Origin: Bradyrhizobium sp. STM 3843
Lineage (GTDB): Bacteria; Pseudomonadota; Alphaproteobacteria; Rhizobiales; Xanthobacteraceae
DNA length: 52,553 bases
Reading direction: 5' to 3'
Assembly (NCBI RefSeq): GCF_000239815.1
Contig: NZ_CAFK01000116.1
Location: forward strand, 1 to 52,553
Shown: piece by piece, positions 8,565 to 17,345 of the stretch
Layout: each line of letters begins with the position of its first letter
How positions within the stretch are numbered: the stretch's first letter is position 1
The notes under the pieces: generated by a model
Seen by the model: the letters and a program-made list of their open reading frames with translations, nothing else
Told to the model about the DNA's origin: nothing
The model's database searches: none
Translations under genes and position numbers: made by a program

Positions 8565-9878
8565 ATGCCGACCGTGGGATGGGGCAGGGACGAGGAAGAG
8601 GAGGCCGTCGCTTCGGCTGGATTCAACCAGGCGCTGACGCGTCAGGTCATGGGCACGGAGCTGCTTCGCGTCAAGGTGCTGATCGGCACAGCGGCGCTCT
8701 TCCTCGCGATAACCGTCTTCGTCGATATTTTCGAGCCGAAGATCATGCTGTGGATCTGGCACGGCGGCTCCAGAGCGCTCACCAGCTACGCAATTCTGAT
8801 CCTTTTCATTCTGTTCGAGGGCTGGATCCACTCCGAGATCCTTAAGAACATCGGGCGTGGCCGCGATGTGCCGGTCGTGCGGCGCTACGTCAGCGCCGTG
8901 ATCGAGACCTCCCTGCCGACGCTGGTGCTGCTGATGCAGATCGAGAGCATCGGTCTCGACAAGGCGCTCGCCTTCGGCATGCCGCTCGCATACTTCGTTT
9001 TCATCATCCTTTCGACGTTGAGGCTCGACTTCTGGCTGTCGAGCTTCACCGGATTCGTGGCGGGTGCAGAGCTGCTGGCCGTCGCGCTCTTTGACCGTCC
9101 GGTCCTCGATGTCAGTCGGAATCCCGAAATCTATTTCCATGCCGAGCGCAGCTTCATCATCCTGCTCTGCGGCATTCTGGCCGGCGCGGTCGGCGTCCAG
9201 CTGCGACGCCAATTCGTGGCCAGCATTCATGCCGCAACCGCGCGCGATCGCGTCACGGATCTGTTCGGCCAGCACGTCTCGCCCCAGGTGGTCGAGCGCC
9301 TGATGAAGGAGGGGCCGACGGAAGCAAGAGACATCCGACAGGTCGCCGTGATGTTCGTCGACTTCCGCAGTTTCACCGCGGCCTCGCGGTCGCGTACGCC
9401 GCAGGAGGTGGTCGACCGGCTCGATGGCGCGTTCGCGGTGCTGGTCGATATCCTCGAGCGGCACGGCGGCATCGTCAATAAATTCCTCGGCGATGGCTTC
9501 CTGGCCCTGTTCGGCGCGCCGTTCGAGACGCCGGACGCGGCACAGCACGCCGTGACCGCGGCGCGCGAGATGGTGGCCGCGATGGAGCAGGTCAATGCCG
9601 GATCGGACTGGCCGCTACGGATCGGTATCGGCATTCATCTCGGCGAGGTCGTGGCCGGCAGCATCGGCTCCCCGCGGCGCAAGGAATACACCGTGATCGG
9701 CGACACCGTGAATTTCGCCTCGCGGCTGGAGGCGCTGAACAAGGAATTCAACTCTCAGCTTCTGATCTCGTCCGACGTGCGCGCCGCGATCGGGGAGGAA
9801 GGCAACGACGCCGTGCCGCATGGTCAGGTCGCAGTCCGCGGCTATGACCGAAGCGTCGACGTCTGGCAACTGAGCTAG
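8565..9878 (+). CDS. membrane-anchored class III adenylate/guanylate cyclase
   Basis: A 437-residue protein with six predicted membrane helices in residues about 40-215, then a cytoplasmic class III cyclase domain (about 250-437). Metal-binding aspartates are in VMFVDFRSFTA and NKFLGDGF. The Lys of NKFLGDG and the Asp of YTVIGDTVN suit adenine recognition. VNFASRLE supplies the transition-state Asn and Arg. It therefore looks catalytically competent for cAMP. GGAGAG precedes the ATG. It lies 27 bases after the permease and may be read with the efflux operon, but no functional link is evident. Alphaproteobacteria often have many such cyclases. Confidence 0.88.
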   Translation: MPTVGWGRDEEEEAVASAGFNQALTRQVMGTELLRVKVLIGTAALFLAITVFVDIFEPKIMLWIWHGGSRALTSYAILILFILFEGWIHSEILKNIGRGRDVPVVRRYVSAVIETSLPTLVLLMQIESIGLDKALAFGMPLAYFVFIILSTLRLDFWLSSFTGFVAGAELLAVALFDRPVLDVSRNPEIYFHAERSFIILLCGILAGAVGVQLRRQFVASIHAATARDRVTDLFGQHVSPQVVERLMKEGPTEARDIRQVAVMFVDFRSFTAASRSRTPQEVVDRLDGAFAVLVDILERHGGIVNKFLGDGFLALFGAPFETPDAAQHAVTAAREMVAAMEQVNAGSDWPLRIGIGIHLGEVVAGSIGSPRRKEYTVIGDTVNFASRLEALNKEFNSQLLISSDVRAAIGEEGNDAVPHGQVAVRGYDRSVDVWQLS

Positions 9879-9884
9879 CCAGGC

Positions 9885-10346
9885 TCACGTTTGCGGCGCG
9901 ACCAGGTTTTCGACCTTGACGTGATCGCGGTCCTCGATGATCTCGGCGATCCACTGCCGGTGGCAGTGGCTGTGGTCGCGCTCGTAGCAGAGCAGGCAGA
10001 TCGGGCCGGCCGTCTTCACCAGCGCGGATAGCTCGTCGAGCTGCTCTTTTGCCTGCGGCGTCTTCAGATGGGCGTTGTAGATCTTGTGGAGCGTGCTGTA
10101 GTGCCCGCTGCGTGCGGCCTCGCGGCCCTCCTTCGGCGTGCCCAGCCCGCGCAGGTGCACATAACCGATGCCGCGTTCGTCGAGACCTGCCGCGAGCTGG
10201 GTCTTGGAAAAGCCCGGGCGACGCGATGCTGCGATCGCGCGCACATCGACCAGAAGCTTCACGCCTGCGGATTGCAGCTCGTCGAGCACGGCCTTGGCGG
10301 GCGTCTGCTCATATCCGATCGTGAACAACGTCTTGGCTTTGGCCAT
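9885..10346 (-). CDS. DUF488 domain-containing protein
   Basis: A 153-residue protein with the DUF488 hallmarks: an N-terminal LFTIGYEQ motif, LLVDVRAIAASRRPGFSK, a GLGTPKE segment, and the C-terminal Cys motif CYERDHSHCHR. The function is unknown, and the conserved Cys/His cluster suggests metal or nucleic acid handling. It sits 11 bases behind a DUF72 gene on the same strand, and this pairing recurs widely in bacteria. It converges with the cyclase gene, leaving only six bases between the stops. Confidence 0.88.
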   Translation of the reverse strand: MAKAKTLFTIGYEQTPAKAVLDELQSAGVKLLVDVRAIAASRRPGFSKTQLAAGLDERGIGYVHLRGLGTPKEGREAARSGHYSTLHKIYNAHLKTPQAKEQLDELSALVKTAGPICLLCYERDHSHCHRQWIAEIIEDRDHVKVENLVAPQT

Positions 10347-10357
10347 CTCACTCTGCC

Positions 10358-11182
10358 TCAGCTTACCCGGGTGATCAGCTCCATGGCGCCGGCGGGTGCG
10401 CGCACCTTGCCCTCGTGAATGACGTAGGCGAAAACGTCGCGCGGGCTCTTCTTGGCTGGCTTGTCGTCAACGCGCGGCAGATCGTCGGGTTCGCCACCCT
10501 CGGCCCAGGTCTTGAGCCGCTTGGCCCAGGCGTCGAGCTGCTTCGGCGGATAGCAGGTCGCAATCTCGTCATCGCCCTTCTGCAGCCGTGCATAAACGAA
10601 ATCGCCGGCGACATCAGCGATGGCCGGATATTTGCCGTGCTCGGCAAACACGACCGGGGTCTCGAACTCCCGCAGCAGAGCGACGAAGCCGGGCACGCAG
10701 AAGCTGTCATGCCTGACCTCGACGACGTGGCGCAGCTTGCGGCCGCCGATCTCGCGCGGCAGCAACTCCAGGAATTTGCCGAAATCGGCCTCGTCGAACT
10801 TCTTGGTCGGCGCAAACTGCCAGAGCACCGGGCCTAAGCGGTCGCCGAGCTCGAGCACGCCGGTGTCGTAGAAGCGTTTGACCGAGTCGCCGGCCTCGGC
10901 GAGCACGCGGCGGTTGGTCGCAAAGCGCGGACCCTTGAGCGAGAACACGAAGCCGTCCGGCACCTCGCGCGCCCATTTGCGAAAACTCTCCGGCTTCTGC
11001 GAGCCGTAATAGGTGCCGTTGATCTCGATCGACGTCAGCTTGGAGGCTGCGTATTCCAGTTCCTTGGATTGCGGCAGCTTCTCCGGGTAGAATACGCCGC
11101 GCCAGGGCGCAAACGTCCAGCCGCCGATTCCAATATAGATGTGGCTTTTTTGCTTTGCGGCGCGCGCGGGGGCTTTGCTCAC
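10358..11182 (-). CDS. DUF72 domain-containing protein (YecE-like)
   Basis: A 274-residue protein of the YecE/DUF72 family, a TIM-barrel-like fold of unknown reaction. Family landmarks are IGIGGWTFAPWRGVFYPEKL near the start, YAASKLTSIEINGTYYG, FSLKGPRFATN, and LRHVVEVRHDSF. Length is normal. It is the first gene of a two-gene unit with the DUF488 gene 11 bases downstream. Some DUF72/DUF488 pairs have been suggested to act in nucleic acid metabolism, but nothing here proves it. Confidence 0.88.
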   Translation of the reverse strand: MSKAPARAAKQKSHIYIGIGGWTFAPWRGVFYPEKLPQSKELEYAASKLTSIEINGTYYGSQKPESFRKWAREVPDGFVFSLKGPRFATNRRVLAEAGDSVKRFYDTGVLELGDRLGPVLWQFAPTKKFDEADFGKFLELLPREIGGRKLRHVVEVRHDSFCVPGFVALLREFETPVVFAEHGKYPAIADVAGDFVYARLQKGDDEIATCYPPKQLDAWAKRLKTWAEGGEPDDLPRVDDKPAKKSPRDVFAYVIHEGKVRAPAGAMELITRVS

Positions 11183-11342
11183 GGAAGAGGTTCCGTTGTT
11201 CGGAGGGAAGAGGCGGGGATTGAGTGGAGAGAGTAGTCAAACCCTGCGATCTTGACCAGTTGGGCGGTATCGCCGTGACACTCTTTCAAGCCGCCGAGGT
11301 TCCGTGATATCCAGGCCGCGGGGGCGACGGGGACACATTCGG

Positions 11343-11540
11343 ATGACATCGGAATCCATTGGCGGCGTTCTTGGCTTCATTGTCGCGGCGATCGTGCTGA
11401 CGGCGGCGTTCTACTATGTTCCGGTAGGGCCGTTTGCCCGACCTGCTCCGGCCAGGGTCGAGGTGCCGGCCCAGCCGGTTCAGACCGTGCCCATCACGCC
11501 GACACCGCGTGGGCCAGTGGTGCGGGAGGTTCCGAACTAG
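11343..11540 (+). CDS. small single-pass membrane protein, proline-rich tail
   Basis: A 65-residue protein not assigned to a family. Residues about 7-25 (GGVLGFIVAAIVLTAAFYYV) form one hydrophobic helix. The rest is proline-rich (PAPARVEVPAQPVQT and TPTPRGPVVREVP), probably periplasmic and unstructured. The ATG at 11343 is chosen over one 13 codons earlier because that extension is a basic stretch in front of the helix. Codon use matches the neighbours, which supports coding, but no function can be offered. Confidence 0.55.
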   Translation: MTSESIGGVLGFIVAAIVLTAAFYYVPVGPFARPAPARVEVPAQPVQTVPITPTPRGPVVREVPN

Positions 11541-11788
11541 CCGAAATCGCCCCTTGCGGATCGCACTGGGCCTCTTATCTAGCTTCTAACGGCGACGTTG
11601 AGCCTTGACGGGCTCCGTTGCTGGGACGACCACGGCAGAGCGGCTGCGCCGGATGTACGCGCTCCCTTTGTTTGTGGTCGTTGGCATTCTGGGCGGTATC
11701 TCGCACCGTCACACTTGCGGCTTTTTGCGCATCCGGGACGGCCCCGAGCTTGGCATGGCAGGGTGCGGCGGATATACGCATCCCCGCC

Positions 11789-12922
11789 ATGAACGAAGCC
11801 ATCAGACCGGCCGGGGCCGTGCCGCTGCAATCCGCTGCCATTCCGATCGTGACGGTCGTTGTTCCGACCTTCAACGAGCGCGATAACGTCGTGACGCTGT
11901 ACAAGCGGTTGGAGGCGGCGTTCAAGGACCTGCCGTGGGAGGTCGTTTTCGTCGACGACAATTCGCCGGATGACACCTGGCAGGTGGTGCGGGAGCTGTC
12001 GCGGACCGACAGCCGCGTCCGCTGCATCCGCCGTATCGGTCGCCGCGGGCTCTCCGGCGCCTGCATCGAGGGCATTCTCGCCGCTAGCGCGCCCTATGCC
12101 GCCGTGATCGATGCCGATTTGCAACATGACGAGACGCAGCTGCCGAAGATGCTGGCGCTGCTCCAGAGCGGCGCCGCCGAGCTCGTGGTCGGCAGCCGCT
12201 ATATCGAGGGCGGCAGCGCGGCGAGCTTCGACAAGCAGCGGGCAGGGGCTTCCGCTTTCGCCACCGAAATCGCCCGCCGCCTGCTCCGGGTCGAGATCGC
12301 CGACCCCATGAGCGGATTCTTCATGATCCGCCGCGACCGTTTCGAACAGATTGCGCCGAAACTCTCGACTCAGGGCTTCAAGATCCTGCTCGACATCGTC
12401 GCCAGCGCCGAGGGCGGCCTGCGCACGGTGGAAATTCCCTATACGTTCGGTTCGCGCCTGCATGGTGAAAGCAAGCTCGATTCGATGGTCGCGCTCGACT
12501 TCCTCGGCCTCGTGCTGGCCAAGATGACCAACGATGCCGTGTCGCTGCGCTTTCTCTTGTTCGCCATGGTCGGCGGCACGGGCCTGTTCGTGCATCTCGG
12601 CACGCTGTTTCTCGGCCTTCAGCTGTTCGACCTGCCGTTTACCGAGGCGCAGGCGATCGGCGCGTTCGCCGCGATGACCTCGAACTTCATCCTCAACAAC
12701 TTTCTGACCTATCGCGACCAGCGGCTGAAGGGCTTTGCCGTCCTGCGCGGTCTCGTCGCGTTCTATGTCGTCTGCTCGGTCGGTCTGCTTGCCAATGTCG
12801 GCGTGGCCTTTTCGGTCTATGACCAGGAGCCGATCTGGTGGCTGGCGGGGGCTGCCGGCGCGCTGATGGGCGTGGTCTGGAATTACGCGATCTCCGGGCT
12901 GTTCGTCTGGCGCAAGCGATGA
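11789..12922 (+). CDS. polyprenyl-phosphate glycosyltransferase with GtrA domain
   Basis: A 377-residue fusion. Residues about 18-245 are a GT2 domain of the dolichol-phosphate-mannose synthase type. It opens IVTVVVPTFNERDNVVTLY, carries VDDNSPDDTW and the metal-binding DADLQHDE, and has a GSRYIEGG stretch. Residues about 250-377 are a four-helix GtrA domain (LLFAMVGGTGLFVHLGTLFL onward), thought to move lipid-linked sugar across the membrane. The start is the ATG preceding NEAIRP. The ATGA overlap with a GT39 gene suggests one pathway: a lipid-phosphate sugar is made, flipped, then transferred outside the inner membrane. The sugar is unknown. Confidence 0.9.
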   Translation: MNEAIRPAGAVPLQSAAIPIVTVVVPTFNERDNVVTLYKRLEAAFKDLPWEVVFVDDNSPDDTWQVVRELSRTDSRVRCIRRIGRRGLSGACIEGILAASAPYAAVIDADLQHDETQLPKMLALLQSGAAELVVGSRYIEGGSAASFDKQRAGASAFATEIARRLLRVEIADPMSGFFMIRRDRFEQIAPKLSTQGFKILLDIVASAEGGLRTVEIPYTFGSRLHGESKLDSMVALDFLGLVLAKMTNDAVSLRFLLFAMVGGTGLFVHLGTLFLGLQLFDLPFTEAQAIGAFAAMTSNFILNNFLTYRDQRLKGFAVLRGLVAFYVVCSVGLLANVGVAFSVYDQEPIWWLAGAAGALMGVVWNYAISGLFVWRKR

Positions 12923-14436
12923 TTTCTGCCGCCGCGGCCGAGGACGCGCGGCTGGTCCGCAACGTCTGGCTGACCATTGTCGCGCTGACCGTGCTGCGGC
13001 TGGTTGCGGCCGCGGTGACGCCGATCACCTTCGACGAAGCCTATTACTGGATGTGGTCGAAGCATCTGGCCTTCGGCTACTACGACCATCCGCCCCTGGT
13101 CGCGCTCGTCATTCGGCTCGGCACCCTGGTCGCGGGCGATACCGAGCTCGGTGTACGCCTGGTCTCGATCCTGCTCGCGCTGCCGATGAGCTATGCGGTC
13201 TATCGCACGGCCGAGATCCTGTTCGGCGGCGTGCGGGTGGCCGCGACCGCCGCGCTGCTGCTCAACGTCACCCTGATGGCCGCGGTCGGCACCATGATCG
13301 TGACGCCGGATGCGCCGCTGCTGGTGGCATCGAGCTTCGTCCTGTTCTGCTGCGCCAAGGTGCTGGAGACGGAGCGGGGTGCATGGTGGCTCGGCGTCGG
13401 CACAGCCGCCGGACTTGCGCTCACCGCAAAATACACCGCGATGTTCTTCGGCGCGGCGATCCTGATCTGGCTCGTCGCCGTGCCGAAGCTCCGGCACTGG
13501 CTGCGCTCGCCCTGGCTCTATCTCGGCGGGCTGGTCGCGCTTGCGATCTTCAGCCCTGTGATTGTCTGGAACGCCGAGCATCAATGGGTGTCTTTCATCA
13601 AGCAACTCGGGCGCGCCCGCATCGAGGATTTCCGTCCCGCCTATATCGCCGAGCTGATCCCGACCCAGTTTGCGTTCGCGACACCGCTCGTCTTCATCCT
13701 CGGCGTTATGGGTGTCTACGCATTGCTGACGCGCAAGGCGGGCGAGGCCGCGGGGCGCGTGCTCGTCAGCGTGATGGTCTGGGTCATCGTCGCCTATTTC
13801 ATCTGGCACTCGCTGCATGCCCGGGTCGAGGCCAACTGGTTCGCGCCGATCTATCCGGCCTTCGTCGTGGCTGCCGCATTCGCAGCGCATCTTGCGCCAT
13901 GGAAGCCGCGCGAGCAGCGGACCGTGTGCTTCTGCCTGCGCTTCGCGGCGCCGGTCGGCATCGTGATGTTCGTAGCCCTGATCGTGCAGGCCAACACCGG
14001 CTGGCTGTCGGGCTACGTCCGGGACTCCACGGTCCGTAGCGTCGGCGTCGGCTGGCGCCCGCTGGCCGACCAGATCGAGGCAGTGCGCGCCCGCGTCGGC
14101 GCGACTTGCGTGCTGGCGATGGACTACGGCACCACCGCCTGGCTCTCCTTCTATCTGCCGCCCGGCACCTGCGTGCTGCAGCCGATCCAGCGCATCCGCT
14201 GGGTCAATTTCCCCGAACCCGATCCGGAACAGCTCAAAGGCACGCTGCTGTTCGTCGACGAGGCGCAGATCGGGATCCGCTTCTATCCGAGCACCACCTT
14301 CGCCGAGATCGACAAGGTTGCGGAGGCGCCGCGCATGCGCGGACCGCTGGTGATCGAGACCTATGCGCTCTATGCGGTGAGCCATCCGAAGCGCGATGTC
14401 ATCGACCACTCGCCGCCGCCGGAATTGGAGCGCTGA
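12919..14436 (+). CDS. GT39/ArnT-like membrane glycosyltransferase
   Basis: A 505-residue protein with about a dozen hydrophobic segments. The first loop reads TFDEAYYWMWSKHLAFGYYD followed by HPPL. This acidic, aromatic-rich periplasmic motif is diagnostic of GT39-type enzymes that use polyprenyl-phosphate sugars. It overlaps the upstream synthase-GtrA gene by four bases and would use its product. Likely acceptors are lipid A, hopanoids or another envelope lipid. Bradyrhizobium lipid A is known to carry neutral sugars, so that is a reasonable but unproven target. Confidence 0.88.
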   Translation: MISAAAAEDARLVRNVWLTIVALTVLRLVAAAVTPITFDEAYYWMWSKHLAFGYYDHPPLVALVIRLGTLVAGDTELGVRLVSILLALPMSYAVYRTAEILFGGVRVAATAALLLNVTLMAAVGTMIVTPDAPLLVASSFVLFCCAKVLETERGAWWLGVGTAAGLALTAKYTAMFFGAAILIWLVAVPKLRHWLRSPWLYLGGLVALAIFSPVIVWNAEHQWVSFIKQLGRARIEDFRPAYIAELIPTQFAFATPLVFILGVMGVYALLTRKAGEAAGRVLVSVMVWVIVAYFIWHSLHARVEANWFAPIYPAFVVAAAFAAHLAPWKPREQRTVCFCLRFAAPVGIVMFVALIVQANTGWLSGYVRDSTVRSVGVGWRPLADQIEAVRARVGATCVLAMDYGTTAWLSFYLPPGTCVLQPIQRIRWVNFPEPDPEQLKGTLLFVDEAQIGIRFYPSTTFAEIDKVAEAPRMRGPLVIETYALYAVSHPKRDVIDHSPPPELER

Positions 14437-14448
14437 GGCGAGCGGGCC

Positions 14449-15255
14449 TCAGGCCGCCATCAGCTGCGGGGCGATGTCGACCAGCGTCTTGTCGCGCCCG
14501 TGGATTGCGATCATGTTGATGCCGGCCTCGATGATCTTGTAGCCGCGGCCGTCGAGCCATTGCCGCAGCTGATCCGCATCGGTCTTGATCTTCTCGATCA
14601 GCATGATCGGCATGCAGCGTTCGATCGTGGCCTTGCCGCCTTCGAGCGCCTCCATCTCCATGCCCTCGACATCGATCTTGATGAGGTCGCAGCGCGGCAG
14701 GTTGAAATCGTCCAGCGGGAGCTTCCGCACCTCGACCGTGTCGTTGGCGTAATCGACGGCCTGGCCGATGAACTCGGTATTGGGCCGCTGGCGCAGTTCG
14801 AGGCTGCCGAAGCTCGACGGTGTCAGATAGTTCGGGTTCGGGATCTTGAGCACCCCAGCTTCCGAAGATACCGCGGCATGGATCGCGATCGCGTTGAAGC
14901 AGTTGTTGATCGCGATATTGCCGGCGAGCGCGTAGTAGATCCGCTCCTGCGCCTCGATCGAGAGCACCGATCCCCAGCCGGTCATCGCATTCGCCCATTC
15001 GATCGTATGGACGCCGATATTGGCGCCGCAGTCGATGGCGACCGCGCCGTCGCCATAGTGCTTGCGGCGCAGGCTCAGGATGCGAACGGCGAGCTGTACT
15101 TCCCCGGGGTCGAAGGTGGCTGTCTCCAACAATTGGAAGCCGACGCCGTAGCCGCGCGTGGCGTCCACCATGCGATAGTCGAGCCGGTTGACGATCATCG
15201 TGCCGTGGTTGGTCGAGGCCAGCACGAAGGCAAGCTTGCGTCCGACGGTCTGCAT
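14449..15255 (-). CDS. FkbM family SAM-dependent methyltransferase
   Basis: A 268-residue enzyme. SAM motif I is VAIDCGANIGVHTIEWA. The FkbM signature DLIKIDVEGMEMEALEGG lies near residues 190-208, followed by CMPIMLIEKIK. FkbM enzymes O-methylate sugars or polyketides. Its place beside the GT2-GtrA and GT39 genes, converging with them, suggests methylation of an envelope saccharide, though it is on the opposite strand with its own upstream region. The HAAVSSEAG segment is where FkbM proteins usually describe the substrate side. Confidence 0.85.
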   Translation of the reverse strand: MQTVGRKLAFVLASTNHGTMIVNRLDYRMVDATRGYGVGFQLLETATFDPGEVQLAVRILSLRRKHYGDGAVAIDCGANIGVHTIEWANAMTGWGSVLSIEAQERIYYALAGNIAINNCFNAIAIHAAVSSEAGVLKIPNPNYLTPSSFGSLELRQRPNTEFIGQAVDYANDTVEVRKLPLDDFNLPRCDLIKIDVEGMEMEALEGGKATIERCMPIMLIEKIKTDADQLRQWLDGRGYKIIEAGINMIAIHGRDKTLVDIAPQLMAA

Positions 15256-15625
15256 CTACGAGTCCTTTTGGGTGCCGTGTCGGTAGGAGCGGACGCCATA
15301 CGAATCGCCAGCGACATCTTACTGGGATTGGTTTCCTGTGCCATGCCGCTTCCGGCCGCCCGTCGGTGCGGACATTCCGGCAGGCTCCGGATTGAGGCGA
15401 TTCGCGGCGCTCGTCGCAATTGCGCCCTGTTTCCGCCCAGGTTGCCGGCGACACAGGCCGAAATGGTTAACCCGCCTTCAATCTGCCAAAACTTAATCCG
15501 CATTTAACTAAAAGTCGCCTTAATGACGCTCCGTGCCTCTGCGAGATGCACAGCGGTTGGGCGATCCGCGACGCATCGAAAAGAGAGTTTCGAGTTTCCG
15601 TAGTCTCCGTTCCGAGCGTCAGTAA
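15256..15625. other. gene-free divergent upstream region
   Basis: This 370-base gap separates the start of the FkbM methyltransferase gene (minus) from the start of the DUF2778 gene (plus), so it must hold both promoters. The part at about 15460-15525 is richer in A and T and is the likeliest promoter area. No convincing -35/-10 pair, palindrome or reading frame was found. Confidence 0.5.
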
Positions 15626-16798
15626 ATGAGTAAGAGTCGAGCTGCGTTGGCTGCACGAAACCGCAGGAAATCTTCCCTGAAAGCGTTTTCTCACAAACTG
15701 TTCGGCGGCGCTGCAATCGCGTGTCTGGTGGCGGGTTGCGGCGTTCTGGTCTACGCCAAGATCATCGCCGCAAGCGCCTACCCGACGCTTGGGACCGACG
15801 GTTATGACGAGCCGGTGGTCAAATTCTCGTCGCCCATCGGTACGCGCAATGCATCGGATGCCGTCAACGACGCCTTCGCGGCGCTCCCCGACACGGCGCC
15901 CGTGATGGCCAAGGTCGCCAGCGTGCCCGCGATCACGTCGCAGATGTTCAACGATCGCTTTGCCGCTGCCGTGCCCCAGGGCGTCGCGTCCAACGCCGCC
16001 AACGGAGCGCCGCCGCCGTTGCCCCGGCTTGCGGAAGCCGCCGATTCCGACGAGAAGCCCGCCGGTCCGCCAAGGATGGCAGAGAAGGTCGCCGAGGCTC
16101 AAAAGGCCGAGGCTCCGAAGAAGGACGCGCGGCCGCCGATGCGGCTGGCGCTCGCCAATCCGAAGCAAGCGGCGCAGCCGGCGCCGTCGGCTGACGGCAG
16201 CGAACCGAAGGCCGGCATGAGCACGTTCCGCGCGATGACCGAGCGCGCCAAAGCGGCCGTGCTGTCGATCACCGGCGAGCGCCATTCGATCCAGGAAAAG
16301 CTCTGGGGCGGCAAGCCCGACCAGAACGGCGGGCTGCTGGCCTATGCCTCGGCGGATGCCAACATCACCGCGAGCATCGGCCAGGATCCGACTCACGGCG
16401 GCCAGCCGCCGTATGATCGCTCGACGGCGGTCTACGACATCTCGGCCAAGATGGTCTATCTGCCCGACGGCACCAAGCTCGAGGCGCATTCCGGCCTCGG
16501 CGACAACCTCGACAATCCGCGCTCGGAGAACGTCAGGATGCGCGGCGTCACCCCGCCGCATATCTATGAGTTGAAGCCGCGCGAGGCGCTGTTCCACGGC
16601 GTGCCGGCGCTGCGTCTCAATCCGATCGGCGGCAGCGAGTCGATCCACGGCCGCGACGGCCTGCTCGCGCACACCTTCATGCTCGGGCCGAACGGCGATT
16701 CCAACGGCTGCGTCTCGTTCCGCGACTACTACGCCTTCCTCGATGCCTACAAGAACAAGGGTATCCGCAAGCTCGCGGTCCTCGCCCGCATCAACTGA
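15626..16798 (+). CDS. DUF2778 (Tlde1-like) membrane-anchored protein
   Basis: A 390-residue protein. A basic N-terminus is followed by one transmembrane helix at about 28-50 (GGAAIACLVAGCGVLVYAK). A long, low-complexity Ala/Pro/Lys-rich region (about 130-195) leads to a DUF2778 domain in the last 150 residues. The domain ends with GRDGLLAHTF and GPNGDSNGCVSFRDY, giving the His and Cys expected at an L,D-transpeptidase-like active site. Family member Tlde1 is a type VI effector acting on peptidoglycan. No type VI or immunity genes are near, so a housekeeping cell-wall role is more likely here. Confidence 0.8.
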   Translation: MSKSRAALAARNRRKSSLKAFSHKLFGGAAIACLVAGCGVLVYAKIIAASAYPTLGTDGYDEPVVKFSSPIGTRNASDAVNDAFAALPDTAPVMAKVASVPAITSQMFNDRFAAAVPQGVASNAANGAPPPLPRLAEAADSDEKPAGPPRMAEKVAEAQKAEAPKKDARPPMRLALANPKQAAQPAPSADGSEPKAGMSTFRAMTERAKAAVLSITGERHSIQEKLWGGKPDQNGGLLAYASADANITASIGQDPTHGGQPPYDRSTAVYDISAKMVYLPDGTKLEAHSGLGDNLDNPRSENVRMRGVTPPHIYELKPREALFHGVPALRLNPIGGSESIHGRDGLLAHTFMLGPNGDSNGCVSFRDYYAFLDAYKNKGIRKLAVLARIN

Positions 16799-16865
16799 GG
16801 CGGATGAGGGCGGGCGACCATTGCGCCGCTTGCCCTGCATTGTATGTCCACCCTGCGTCTTCCTG

Positions 16866-16910
16866 GTCATTCCGGGGCGTCCACAGGGCGCGCCCGGAAT
16901 CCATAACCAC
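16866..16910. repeat. dispersed palindromic repeat, copy 1
   Basis: Begins GTCATTCCGGGGC and ends GCCCGGAATCCATAACCAC around a short centre, making an imperfect palindrome of about 40 bases. Copies 4 and 5 share both ends. It faces copy 2 at 16973. Confidence 0.75.
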
Positions 16911-16972
16911 AGGCCGGCATGTAGGGCACGCTCTCAGACCAAGCCTGCTTCAACAAACATCTGTCGGGGAGT

Positions 16973-17046
16973 ATGGATTCCGGGCTCGCGCGTACAGCGT
17001 AAAATGGCTTCACCATTTTATCGCGACCGCGCGCCCCGGAATGACG
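16973..17046. repeat. dispersed palindromic repeat, copy 2 (expanded centre)
   Basis: Begins ATGGATTCCGGGCTCGCGCG and ends GCGCCCCGGAATGACG, the reverse orientation of copy 1. The centre is expanded by a secondary hairpin (TAAAATGG, a short loop, then CCATTTTA), which is absent from the other copies. Confidence 0.7.
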
Positions 17047-17154
17047 CCGGAAAGAATCTTCGTACACTCCTATCCACGCTTCAAACAGCAGCGGGCATAC
17101 GTCCGCCATCTCGCGGCACCTTGTGTCCGAGTCTTGCTATAGCTGTGACCCTCT

Positions 17155-17345
17155 AGCTCAGAAGAGGGTGCAGGGAAGGCCGGGTGTTAGCCCACACCCA
17201 TGGCCCGCCTGCAGAAGAAAATGCAGGCGGCAGTCACCACAGGTACGAGCCGCCACCGGCCTTCCCTGCGCAATGGTTTTTACGGCTGCTTCGCGCTCTC
17301 CCCAGGGACCGGCGTTCTTGCCCCTGTCATCGGCGCGATGCCCTC
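17155..17345 (+). ncRNA. candidate structured RNA or hairpin repeat
   Basis: GCAGGGAAGGCCGG (17170-17183) and CCGGCCTTCCCTGC (17256-17269) are perfect 14-base complements. They enclose two smaller hairpins. One is GGGTGT (17182-17187) with ACACCC (17194-17199). The other is CCGCCTGCA (17205-17213) with TGCAGGCGG (17222-17230) around GAAGAAAA. The shape is a closed multibranch fold. Downstream sequence (GCGCTCTCCCC near 17308) resembles flanks I associate with many-copy Bradyrhizobium elements. No protein is encoded. Whether it is transcribed, and its true ends, are unknown. Strand is arbitrary because the stems are symmetric. Confidence 0.55.

Noticed and set aside
7158..9548. 796-codon open frame on the minus strand
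   Set aside because: It is antisense to the ABC ATPase, permease and cyclase genes, which have complete motifs. Its translation is rich in His, Gln, Arg and Asp, as expected for the opposite strand of GC-rich genes.
16866..17046. possible CRISPR-like repeats
   Set aside because: There are only two copies per site, in opposite orientation, with no regular spacers and no cas genes. They are dispersed palindromes.
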